Part shown: positions 17,396-24,833 of the stretch, piece by piece
Layout of the letters: each line of letters starts with the position of its first letter
Position numbering within the stretch: position 1 is the first letter of the stretch
From: VRUE01 sp963822295
Lineage (GTDB): Bacteria > Actinomycetota > Thermoleophilia > Solirubrobacterales > 70-9
DNA: 64,000 nt
Direction of reading: 5' to 3'
NCBI GenBank assembly: GCA_963822295.1
Contig: CAWGHD010000002.1
Coordinates: 806,001-870,000 of the forward strand
The notes under the pieces: model-generated
The model's input: only the letters and a program-made list of their open reading frames with translations
What the model was told of the DNA's origin: nothing
The model's database searches: none
Translations under genes and position numbers: made by a program

Positions 17396-18166
17396 TCAGT
17401 CGCCCCCCTCGGCCCAGGCGATGCCGGCCTGGCGGCCGGTTCGCCCCCGGTCGCGCCGGTGCGAGAAGAAGAGCCCGTCCTCGCAGCTCGTGCAGAGGCC
17501 GGCGCTCCCGACCCGCCCGACCCCTGCCTCGGCCAGCAGCCGTCGCGCCACCTCGGCGAGGTCGAGCATGCGCCCGCTCGCGATCCCCGGTCCGAGCGGG
17601 GCAAAGGCGTCGAGGACCTCGTCGCCGACCTCGTAGCAACAGGGGCCGATCCCCGGGCCGATCGCGGCGTCGGTCGCGCCGACCGCCTCGGCGCCGCGGG
17701 CGACGATGCCGGCCGCCAAGCCGCGCCAGCCGCAGTGGAGCATCGCCACGCCGCCGGGCCCGGAGAGCGCGACCGGGAAGCAGTCGGCGACGAAGACGAG
17801 CGCCGCGCGCCGGTCTCCCTCGCCGGAGGCCGGGAGGACGTGGCCGTCGACCTCGGGGATCGCGGTGCCGGGCTCGGCGAACGGGCTGGGCGCCTGCGCC
17901 TGCGCGTGGGTCGCGAGCTCGGCGCCGTGGACCTGGCGGCCGATCGCCACTCGCTCCGAGGCGAGGCCGAGCGCCGCCGCCAGGCGACTGCGGTTCTCGA
18001 CCACGGCGCCGCGGTCGTCGTCGGTGAGGATGCCGAGGTTGAGGCTGTCGAAGGCGTCCTCGCTGACCCCGCCGAGGCGGGTCGAGAAGGCGGCGGTGGC
18101 GGCGCCGACCCCGGCCTCCAGCCAGCGCACGCCGTCGCTCTCTCGCCAGCGCACGCCGTCGCTCAC
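17396..18166 (-). CDS. pgeF: Peptidoglycan editing factor / YfiH-family purine nucleoside phosphorylase
   Basis: Laccase-domain protein; family members remove mis-incorporated L-Ser from muropeptides and some cleave adenosine. 256 residues from a GTG at 18166 overlapping the preceding stop. The Cys/His metal-site motifs are IGRQVHGAEL, VFVADCFPVAL and LHCGWRGLAAGI. The first 17 residues are a perfect 8-residue duplication (SDGVRWRE, SDGVRWLE) caused by a 24-base tandem repeat at 18121-18164, so the native N-terminus may be the second copy. Confidence 0.93.
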   Translation of the reverse strand: MSDGVRWRESDGVRWLEAGVGAATAAFSTRLGGVSEDAFDSLNLGILTDDDRGAVVENRSRLAAALGLASERVAIGRQVHGAELATHAQAQAPSPFAEPGTAIPEVDGHVLPASGEGDRRAALVFVADCFPVALSGPGGVAMLHCGWRGLAAGIVARGAEAVGATDAAIGPGIGPCCYEVGDEVLDAFAPLGPGIASGRMLDLAEVARRLLAEAGVGRVGSAGLCTSCEDGLFFSHRRDRGRTGRQAGIAWAEGGD

Positions 18167-19278
18167 TCCTCGCGGGCGGCGGCCAGCGCCGCGGCGAGCT
18201 CCTCGTCGCGGCCCGAGACCTCGCCGTCGAGCTTTTGCCGCAGCGCCTCGCGCAGACCCCGCCCGAGACCCGGGCCCGCGGCGACGCCCGCCTCGAGCAG
18301 GTCCTCGCCGTCGATCTCGAGCTCGACCCGGCGCCACTCCAGCAGGTGCCGATCGAGCCACTCGGCCCCCAGCGCGCGGGCGATCGCGAGCTCCCCGGGG
18401 TCGTGGCCGGAGGCGAGCTCGAAGCCCTCCGACGGGCTGGGGGGCTCGGCGGCGGCGAGCTCCCCCTCCCCACCGGACGGGTCGAGCGCCGCGCGCAGAA
18501 CGGTCGGCGCGCGCGGGGCGAAGCCGTCCCAGGGCGGCGCCGAGAGCAGCTCGGCGACCCGGGCGGCCAGCTCGACTCCGTCGTCGCGCAGGTCGACCAG
18601 GCCCCACTGGGCGAGCAGCTCGAAGCCGCGCGCCGCCTGCGGTTCGGCGGCCAGCCGCAGAAGCTCGGCGTCGCGGCGGTCGGCCGAGACCGTCTCCAGG
18701 TCGGTCCCCCTGAGCAGCTCCTCGGTCTCCGGCTCCAGCGCGAAGCCGAGGCGCGAGGCGTAGCGCGCCGCCCGCAGGGCGCGGGTCGGGTCGTCGGCGA
18801 AGGAGCTGGGATGGAGGACGCGCAGGCGGCCGGCGGCGAGGTCCGCGGCGCCGTCGGCGGGGTCGATCAGCGCCTGGGGCTCGGCGGCCTCCGGCTCGAT
18901 CCGCACCGCCATCGCGTTGACCGTGAAGTCGCGGCGGGCGAGGTCCGCCTCGATGCCCGCGCCGGGGCTGACCTCGGGCAGGGCCCCGGGCCGGGGGTAG
19001 GACTCCGTGCGGGCGGCGGCGACATCGACCTCGAGGCCGTCGAGGCGAACCGTCGCCGTCCCGAAGCGCTCGTGCTCGAGCACTTCGGCGCCGAGCCGCG
19101 CGGCGAGGGCCCCGGCGTCGCCCTCGACGACGAGGTCGAGGTTGGCCGAACGGCCGCGGCCGAGCAGCAGGTCGCGGACCGCCCCGCCGACCAGGTAGAC
19201 CGGATCCGTCGCCGCCGCGCGCACAGCCCCCAGCTCCGGATAGCAGTCCCCAAGTTCCTCAATCGCCATAAGTGTCAT
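18163..19278 (-). CDS. CCA-adding enzyme / poly(A) polymerase family nucleotidyltransferase
   Basis: Family members repair the tRNA 3'-CCA end or polyadenylate RNA. 371 residues: a head domain with YLVGGAVRDLLLGRG near 28-42, then NLDLVVEGD, RRDFTVNAMAVRI and DPTRALRAARYASRLGF, then a helical body. In the metal motif normally written D-x-D, the first Asp is Asn here (ANLDL), which may impair catalysis. AAGGGG precedes the ATG at 19278; a second in-frame ATG is 9 bases on. A second CCA enzyme elsewhere would suggest a changed role. Confidence 0.85.
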   Translation of the reverse strand: MTLMAIEELGDCYPELGAVRAAATDPVYLVGGAVRDLLLGRGRSANLDLVVEGDAGALAARLGAEVLEHERFGTATVRLDGLEVDVAAARTESYPRPGALPEVSPGAGIEADLARRDFTVNAMAVRIEPEAAEPQALIDPADGAADLAAGRLRVLHPSSFADDPTRALRAARYASRLGFALEPETEELLRGTDLETVSADRRDAELLRLAAEPQAARGFELLAQWGLVDLRDDGVELAARVAELLSAPPWDGFAPRAPTVLRAALDPSGGEGELAAAEPPSPSEGFELASGHDPGELAIARALGAEWLDRHLLEWRRVELEIDGEDLLEAGVAAGPGLGRGLREALRQKLDGEVSGRDEELAAALAAAREE

Positions 19279-19307
19279 TCAACCCCTTCCTCCGGCCGAG
19301 GTGGAAG

Positions 19308-20066
19308 TTAGGGGCGGACGGGGATGCCGGCCTCGGCCATGTGGCGCTTGGCGTCGCGGACGCGGTAGGTCCCGTAGTGGAAGATCGAGGCGCAGAGGAC
19401 GGCGTCGGCGCCGCCCTCGGCGATCGCCTCGGTCAGGTGCTCGAGCGTTCCGGCGCCGCCCGAGGCGATGACCGGGACGGAGACCGCGTCGGCGACGGCG
19501 CGGGTGAGCTCGAGGTCGTAGCCGTCCTCGGTCCCGTCGCGGTCCATGCTGGTCAGCAGCACCTCCCCCGCTCCCAGCTCGACGGCCTCGCGAGCCCAGG
19601 AGACCGCGTCGCGGCCCTCGACCAGCATGCGGCCCCCGTTGACGTAGACGCCCCAGCCCTCGCCGTCGCGCTTGGCGTCGATCGCGATCACCACGCACTG
19701 GGCGCCGAACTGCGCCGCGAGCTCGGTCAGCAGCTCCGGCCTCTCCAGCGCCGAGGAGTTGACCGAGACCTTGTCGGCACCCGCGTCGAGGACGGCCTGG
19801 GCGTCCTCGACCGACCGGATCCCGCCGCCGATCGTGAAGGGGATGAAGACGTTGTCCGCGGTGCGCCGGGCGAGCTCGACGATCGTGTCGCGCTTCTCGT
19901 GCGAGGCGGTGATGTCGAGGAAGACGAGCTCGTCGGCGCCCTCGGCGTCGTAGCGCTCGGCGAGCTCGACCGGGTCCCCCGCGTCGCGCAACCCGACGAA
20001 GTTGGTGCCCTTGACGACGCGGCCGGCGTCGACGTCGAGGCAGGGGATGACTCGCTTCAGGACCAT
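19308..20066 (-). CDS. hisF: Imidazole glycerol phosphate synthase, cyclase subunit
   Basis: Joins with HisH to turn PRFAR and ammonia into IGP and AICAR. 252 residues, a full TIM barrel. Catalytic Asp residues are visible in RVIPCLDVDAGRVVKG and CVVIAIDAKRD; phosphate loops GGGIRSVED and ASGGAGTLEHL are intact. It is separated from hisA by an inserted secreted-protein gene and a perfect palindrome, and has no ribosome binding site at its ATG. Confidence 0.97.
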   Translation of the reverse strand: MVLKRVIPCLDVDAGRVVKGTNFVGLRDAGDPVELAERYDAEGADELVFLDITASHEKRDTIVELARRTADNVFIPFTIGGGIRSVEDAQAVLDAGADKVSVNSSALERPELLTELAAQFGAQCVVIAIDAKRDGEGWGVYVNGGRMLVEGRDAVSWAREAVELGAGEVLLTSMDRDGTEDGYDLELTRAVADAVSVPVIASGGAGTLEHLTEAIAEGGADAVLCASIFHYGTYRVRDAKRHMAEAGIPVRP

Positions 20067-20078
20067 CGGGGAAGAGTA

Positions 20079-20100
20079 GAGCGGCGGGCGCCCGCCGCTC
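20079..20100. terminator. Perfect 22-base palindrome between secreted gene and hisF
   Basis: GAGCGGCGGGC followed directly by its own reverse complement, zero mismatches. On the minus strand it starts within the stop of the preceding gene and ends 12 bases before the hisF ATG. It could act as a GC-rich hairpin terminator, though no T-run follows, or as a protein-binding site. Role uncertain. Confidence 0.5.
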
Positions 20101-20815
20101 AGGCGGCCGGGCTGACCCGGGCCATGCAGGAGACCAGGCTCGGCATCGATGACCGGAAAGCGCACTGGATCACGGCATGGTTCGCTTCGTTGACGGTGTC
20201 GATCCCGACCACCGTCCGCTGGAAGGCGGAGGTTGCGCTGAATAGGTTGACCGGAGTCGAGGTGGCCGTCGGGATGGAGATGAGGGCCGTCTCGGTGAAG
20301 AAGACCCATGTGCTCGGCGAGAGGTTTTCGATGCGGACCTTGAATTCGTCGGCAGCGTCGCCGACCGTCGTCACCCTGAACTTCCCAGGGACCGTGAACA
20401 GCGGCAGGACCGTCGCCGTCTCGACGCTCGCGGTTCCGAAGAAGACGTCCTTGGTCTGCAGGAAGCCGCTGCTGGCGATGCCGTCGAGCGCCGATGCGTT
20501 CGCGGCGCTGGCAGCCGTCGTCGCGCTGTTCGCCGTCGTCGCATTGCCAGCCGTGGCGGCGCTGTCGGCGCTGGTTGCGCTGGGGACCTTGCCCAGGGTC
20601 GACTCGGCGACCTTCGTGCCGGTGACGGCGTCCGCGCCGATCTTCAGCTCGGTGACCGCGCCCGGTTTGATTTTGCCCGAGGTCACCGCGTTCTTCTTCA
20701 ACTGCTTCGGCCCGACGCTGTTTTTCGGAAGCTGCGTCGCCGCATAGGCGCCGCTGCCGAGCGCGATGAACAGCGCCAGGTAGGCGATCACGGTTGCGTG
20801 GCTCGGCCGCTTCAT
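20099..20815 (-). CDS. Secreted NSVG/QLKKNAV-repeat protein
   Basis: Function unknown. 238 residues: signal-like N-terminus (ATVIAYLALFIALGSGAYAA), then a repeat region with NSVGPKQLKKNAVTSGKIKP and an Ala/Thr/Ser-rich low-complexity stretch (about 75-112), then a beta-rich C-terminal domain with two late Cys. A paralogue with the same N-terminus lies at 44678-45508. The type is typical of Thermoleophilia. It interrupts the his genes and has its own promoter. Confidence 0.82.
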   Translation of the reverse strand: MKRPSHATVIAYLALFIALGSGAYAATQLPKNSVGPKQLKKNAVTSGKIKPGAVTELKIGADAVTGTKVAESTLGKVPSATSADSAATAGNATTANSATTAASAANASALDGIASSGFLQTKDVFFGTASVETATVLPLFTVPGKFRVTTVGDAADEFKVRIENLSPSTWVFFTETALISIPTATSTPVNLFSATSAFQRTVVGIDTVNEANHAVIQCAFRSSMPSLVSCMARVSPAA

Positions 20816-20824
20816 CCCAGGGGC

Positions 20825-20853
20825 AAGCTAGACCTTTTGGCGGGACGATTCAA
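20825..20853 (-). promoter_or_regulatory. Promoter of the inserted secreted-protein gene
   Basis: On the minus strand TTGAAT (20848-20853), a 17-base spacer and TAGCTT (20825-20830) form a good sigma-70-type promoter, 9 bases before the ATG. The -35 box overlaps the end of hisA, so the inserted gene can be expressed independently of the his genes. Confidence 0.6.
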
Positions 20854-21584
20854 CCGCTCAGGGCAAGCGCGGCATTGCCCTCTGCGACCGTGAAGCGCCC
20901 CTCGTAGAGCGCCCGGCCGACGATCGCGCCCTCGACATTGGGCGCGGCGACGCGGGCGAGCAGCTCGAGGTCGGCGAGGGTGCCGACCCCGCCCGAGGCG
21001 ATCACCCGGGCTCCGGCGGCCTCCTCGGCCACCGCGTTCAGCTCTTCGATCGCCGGGCCCTCCATCGTCCCGTCGACCTCGATCGAGGTGAAGAGGAAGC
21101 GCGGCACGCCGCGGGCGGAGAGCTCGGCGGCGACCTCGGTTGCCCGGCGGCCCCCTCCCTCGGTCCAGCCCTCCAGGGAGACCTCGCCGCCGCGGGCGTC
21201 GATCGAGACGACGACGCTCTCGCCGTGCGCGGCGACGACGCGGTCGAGGAAGTCGGGGTCGCGCAGGGCCGCCGTGCCGATCACGACCCGCGCCGCGCCG
21301 GCCTCGAGCACGGCGTCGACCGCCGCCTCGTCGCGCAGCCCGCCGCCGACCTGGATCGGGCAGCCGACCGCCGCCGCGATTCGCCCCACCGCGTCGAGGC
21401 TCCGAGGGCTGCCAGCCTTCGCCCCGTCGAGGTCGACCACGTGCAGGAACTCGGCCCCGTCGCCGGCCCAGCGCCGGGCGGCGTCGGCGGGATCGGCGTC
21501 GTAGGCGGTCTCGCGGTCGTAGTCGCCCTGCATCAGGCGCACCGCCTGGCCGCCGCGGATGTCGATCGCCGGGTAGAGGATCAC
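20850..21584 (-). CDS. hisA: ProFAR isomerase
   Basis: Converts ProFAR to PRFAR in histidine synthesis. 244 residues from a GTG at 21584 overlapping the hisH stop. The first catalytic Asp is in YPAIDIRGGQAVRLMQGDY; phosphate-binding loops QVGGGLRDEA and ASGGVGTLADLE are intact. A bifunctional PriA role (also serving tryptophan synthesis) is usual in actinobacteria and cannot be excluded. Confidence 0.96.
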   Translation of the reverse strand: MILYPAIDIRGGQAVRLMQGDYDRETAYDADPADAARRWAGDGAEFLHVVDLDGAKAGSPRSLDAVGRIAAAVGCPIQVGGGLRDEAAVDAVLEAGAARVVIGTAALRDPDFLDRVVAAHGESVVVSIDARGGEVSLEGWTEGGGRRATEVAAELSARGVPRFLFTSIEVDGTMEGPAIEELNAVAEEAAGARVIASGGVGTLADLELLARVAAPNVEGAIVGRALYEGRFTVAEGNAALALSG

Positions 21585-22207
21585 GCCGGGACCGACGCGC
21601 AGATCCCGGCGAAGTTCGAGAGCAGGCGCAGACCGGCCGCGCTCGACTTCTCGGGGTGGAACTGGACCCCGTAGACGTTGTCGCTCTGCGCGGCGCAGGC
21701 GAAGCGCTCGCCGTAGGCGGCGCTGCCCAGCAGCTCGCCGGGCGCCGGGCTCGGCGCGAAGGAGTGGACGAAGTAGAAGGGGGTCTCGGTCTCGATCCCC
21801 TCGACCAGGCGCGACTCCTGCTCCCAGCGCACCGGCGACCAGCCGATGTGCGGCACCTTGAGCCCGTCGGCCTCGAGGCCCGCGACCCCGCCCGGGATCA
21901 GGCCGAGGCCACGCGCCCCGCCGAGCTCTGTGGTCGAGTCGAAGAGAAGCTGCAGCCCGAGGCAGATGCCGAGGATGGGGACTCCGGCGGCGCGTCGCTC
22001 CTCGACCAGCTCGTCGAGGCCGCGCTCGCGGATCCGCTCCATCGCCCGCGGGAAGGCGCCGACCCCGGGCAGGACGACGCCGTCGGCGTCCCGCACCGTG
22101 TCGGGGTCGGCGGTGATCGAGGGGCTCGCGCCGACGTGCTCCAGCGCCTTCTCGACCGAGCGCAGGTTGCCCATCCCGTAGTCCAAAATTGCGATCTCGG
22201 TTGTCAC
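21581..22207 (-). CDS. hisH: Imidazole glycerol phosphate synthase, glutaminase subunit
   Basis: Class I glutamine amidotransferase feeding ammonia to HisF. 208 residues. The nucleophile Cys is in GICLGLQLLFD and the His-Glu pair in GVQFHPEKSS. The GTG start at 22207 is the last base of the 92-base hairpin element; the only ribosome binding site candidate (GGGGG) is within the paired 3' strand of that element, so its translation could be structure-controlled. Confidence 0.96.
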   Translation of the reverse strand: MTTEIAILDYGMGNLRSVEKALEHVGASPSITADPDTVRDADGVVLPGVGAFPRAMERIRERGLDELVEERRAAGVPILGICLGLQLLFDSTTELGGARGLGLIPGGVAGLEADGLKVPHIGWSPVRWEQESRLVEGIETETPFYFVHSFAPSPAPGELLGSAAYGERFACAAQSDNVYGVQFHPEKSSAAGLRLLSNFAGICASVPA

Positions 22208-22298
22208 AAGCCGCCCCCGGACGCGGAAGCACGGTCGCGAGATCGCCGGTCGTAATTAGCGCGACCGTGCGAGAGCAGAGGAGGCGGCGCTTTATTCA
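22207..22298 (-). repeat. 92-base structured element, copy A (between hisB and hisH)
   Basis: Read on the minus strand it runs TGAATAAA then GCGCCGCCTCCTCTGCTC, a 44-base central part, and TTCCGCGTCCGGGGGCGGCT plus TG. Copy B (38771-38862) has the same length and identical flanks. Outer helix: 9 pairs (one G-U) between the first and last blocks. Inner helix: 11 perfect pairs, 22229-22239 with 22260-22270. The two copies differ at three helix pairs, all compensated. It includes the hisB stop codon and ends at the hisH start. No database name is known to me. Confidence 0.85.
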
Positions 22299-22882
22299 TT
22301 CAGGGTTCCCTTGGTCGAGGGCACGCCGCTCTCGTCGGGGTCGACGGAGACCGCCACGCGCAGGGCGCGGGCGAAGGCCTTGAAGCTCGCCTCGATCATG
22401 TGGTGAGCGTTGGTGCCCTCGCGGACCGTCACGTGCAGGGTCAGCTTGGCGCTGTTGGCGACGGCGCGGAAGAACTCCTCGGCCAGCTCGGTGTCGAAGC
22501 CGGCGATCGAGGTCGTCGGCAGGTCGGCGTCGAACGCGCAGTAGGGGCGCCCGGAGATGTCGATCGCGCACTCGGCCAGCGACTCGTCCATCGGCACAAG
22601 GGCCGATCCGTAGCGCCGGATCCCGGAGCGGTCCCCGAGCGCCTCGTCGAGCGCCTGCCCGAGCACGATGCCGACGTCCTCGACCGTGTGGTGGGCGCCG
22701 GTTTCGAGATCGCCGCTCGCCTCGACGCGCAGGCCGAGCCGCCCGTGGCGGGCGAGCAGGTCGAGCATGTGGTCGAGGAAGCCGACCCCGGTCGCGGCGC
22801 TCGCCTCTCCCCCGTCGAGGTCGAGCGAGAGCCTGATCTGGGTCTCGGCGGTGCTGCGCTCTTTGCTTGCGGTGCGGCTCAT
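22292..22882 (-). CDS. hisB: Imidazoleglycerol-phosphate dehydratase
   Basis: Dehydrates IGP to imidazole acetol phosphate. 196 residues, the monofunctional form. The manganese-binding motifs GFLDHMLDLLARHG, GAHHTVEDVGI and NAHHMIEASFKAFARAL are complete. The ATG at 22882 overlaps the hisD stop. The last codons (GAA TAA) are shared with the 92-base element that starts here. Confidence 0.97.
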   Translation of the reverse strand: MSRTASKERSTAETQIRLSLDLDGGEASAATGVGFLDHMLDLLARHGRLGLRVEASGDLETGAHHTVEDVGIVLGQALDEALGDRSGIRRYGSALVPMDESLAECAIDISGRPYCAFDADLPTTSIAGFDTELAEEFFRAVANSAKLTLHVTVREGTNAHHMIEASFKAFARALRVAVSVDPDESGVPSTKGTLNE

Positions 22883-24156
22883 TCGTTCTCCTTGGCCCTA
22901 ATCATCGCGGACTCGCCGTGGACCGGAAAGCCCTCGGCGCGGGCGATCGTGTCGGCGTGCGGGGCAAGCTTCGCCGCGGCGGCGGCGGGAATCTCGACCG
23001 TCGAGGTCCGGCGGCGGAATGTGCCGGGCCCGAGCGGCCCGGTGAAGCGCCCCGCCCCGCCGGTCGGCAGGACGTGGTTGGAGCCGGCGACGTAGTCGCC
23101 GAAGGCGGTCGCGCCGTGGCGCCCGGCGAAGACGCAGCCGGCGGTCCTCACCCCGCCGGCGAGGCGCGCGGCGTCCTCCTCCATCAGCTCGAGGTGCTCG
23201 GGGGCGAAGGTGTTGGCGAGGTCGATCGCGTCGCTCAGGTCGGGCACCTGGACCAGGGCCAGGCGGGCGTCGGCGACGCTCGGACGCTCCTCCGCGAGCC
23301 GCACGGTGGCGCCCTCGACCGCGTCGAGCACGGCCTCCTCGACCGCGGCGACCAGCAGCGGGCTGTCCTCGCCGTGCTCGGCCTGGGCGCAGAGGTCGCG
23401 GGCGGCCCACTCGGGGTCGGTGTCGTGGCCGGCGATCACCATCAGCTCGGACGGCCCGGCGTAGGAGTCGATCCCGACCCTGCCGTAGACGGATCGCTTG
23501 GCCTCCTGGACCCAGCTGTTCCCGGGGCCGGCGATCACGTCCACCGGCGCGACCGACTCGGTGCCGTGGGCGAGGGCGAAGATCGCCTGCGCGCCGCCCA
23601 TCGCGTAGACCTCGTCCACCCCGCAGAGCTCGGCGGCGGCGAGGGTGGCGGGGCTGACGGCCCCGTCGGGGCCCGGCGGCGAGGCGAGGGCGAGGCGCCG
23701 CACGCCGGCCTCGCGGGCGGGGATCGCGCACATCAGGACGCTGGAGGGATAGGCGGCCCGGCCGCCCGGCGCGTAGAGGCCCGCGGCATCGACCGCGGCT
23801 TCGCGGATGGTGACCGTGTGGCCCTGGGACAGCTCAACCTCGCGGCCGGCGTCCTCGACCTGGGCGACTGCGACTGCGCGGATGTTGGCGGCGGCGACCT
23901 CCATCGCCTCGCGCAGGCCGGCGTCGAGGCCGGCGAGGGCCGCGCCGGGCGCTTCCGGGTCCACCCGCAGGGACCGCGGCGCCGACTCGGTGGCGTCGAG
24001 CTCGGCCGTCAGCCGCAGCACGGCGCGGTCGCCGTCGCGGACAACCTCCTCCTCGATCGCGGCGACGTCCTTGGGGCCGACCGACCAGGAGGTCCAGGCA
24101 CGGACGTCGTCGGCGACCGCGATCGGGCCGGCCCACTCGAAGCGTTTGACCCTCAT
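22879..24156 (-). CDS. hisD: Histidinol dehydrogenase
   Basis: Oxidises histidinol to histidine in the last two steps, zinc and NAD dependent. 425 residues from an ATG at 24156 with GGGGG just upstream and overlapping hisG. Conserved blocks: LYAPGGRAAYPSSVLM, GGAQAIFALAHGTESV, AGPGNSWVQEAKR, DSYAGPSELMVIA, and the zinc-site HGEDSP and late His segments. Normal length. Confidence 0.96.
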   Translation of the reverse strand: MRVKRFEWAGPIAVADDVRAWTSWSVGPKDVAAIEEEVVRDGDRAVLRLTAELDATESAPRSLRVDPEAPGAALAGLDAGLREAMEVAAANIRAVAVAQVEDAGREVELSQGHTVTIREAAVDAAGLYAPGGRAAYPSSVLMCAIPAREAGVRRLALASPPGPDGAVSPATLAAAELCGVDEVYAMGGAQAIFALAHGTESVAPVDVIAGPGNSWVQEAKRSVYGRVGIDSYAGPSELMVIAGHDTDPEWAARDLCAQAEHGEDSPLLVAAVEEAVLDAVEGATVRLAEERPSVADARLALVQVPDLSDAIDLANTFAPEHLELMEEDAARLAGGVRTAGCVFAGRHGATAFGDYVAGSNHVLPTGGAGRFTGPLGPGTFRRRTSTVEIPAAAAAKLAPHADTIARAEGFPVHGESAMIRAKENE

Positions 24157-24833
24157 CCCCCACTCGCCTCCCGCAGCCTCGCGGTCAGGTCGTCGACCTC
24201 GGTCGAGCGCAGCTTGTGGGCGACGCGGTTGGCGACGAAGCGGGCGGTGCACTCGACGATCTCCTCGCGGACCTCGAGGTCGTTCTCCTCGAGCGTGCGA
24301 CCGGTGGCGACGAGGTCGACGATGCCGTCGCCGAGGCCGATCAGCGGCGCCAGCTCGACCGAGCCCTTGACCTCGATCACCTCGATCTGGCGGCCGGTCT
24401 CCTCGAAGTGGCGTTCGGCCACCCGCGGGTACTTGGTCGCGATTCGCATCATCCCCAGGCGGCGCTCGTGCTCGCCGAGGCTGGGGTCCCCCCTGCGGCC
24501 GGCGAGGACCATGCGGCAGCGGCCGTAGCCGAGGTCGAGCAGCTCGTAGACGGCGCGGTCGGCCTGCTCGAGCAGGACGTCCTTGCCGGTGATGCCGACG
24601 TCCGCGGCGCCCGCCTCGACGTAGGTCGGGACGTCGGAGGGCCGCATCGTCACCAGCGTGATGTCCTCGCCGGGGAAGATCAGCGCGCGCGACTCGCCGC
24701 GCACCTCGGCGGTGTCGATGCCCGCTCGGTCGAGCAGGTCGAGGGTTTCCGTGAGCAGCGCCCCGCGCGGGACCGCGAGCTTCAGCGGCCCGTCGGTAGG
24801 GGTGCGGCCGGCGCCGGCCAGGCCGCCGCTCAC
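24153..24833 (-). CDS. hisG: ATP phosphoribosyltransferase, short form catalytic subunit
   Basis: First step of histidine synthesis, joining ATP and PRPP. 226 residues, so the short form without the C-terminal regulatory domain; such enzymes need HisZ, encoded directly upstream. Motifs LKLAVPRGALLTETL, EAGAADVGITGKD and DLVATGRTLEENDL are intact. GTG start overlapping hisZ by GTGA. Most actinobacteria use the long form, so this short HisG/HisZ pair is a lineage trait worth noting. Confidence 0.95.
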   Translation of the reverse strand: MSGGLAGAGRTPTDGPLKLAVPRGALLTETLDLLDRAGIDTAEVRGESRALIFPGEDITLVTMRPSDVPTYVEAGAADVGITGKDVLLEQADRAVYELLDLGYGRCRMVLAGRRGDPSLGEHERRLGMMRIATKYPRVAERHFEETGRQIEVIEVKGSVELAPLIGLGDGIVDLVATGRTLEENDLEVREEIVECTARFVANRVAHKLRSTEVDDLTARLREASGG

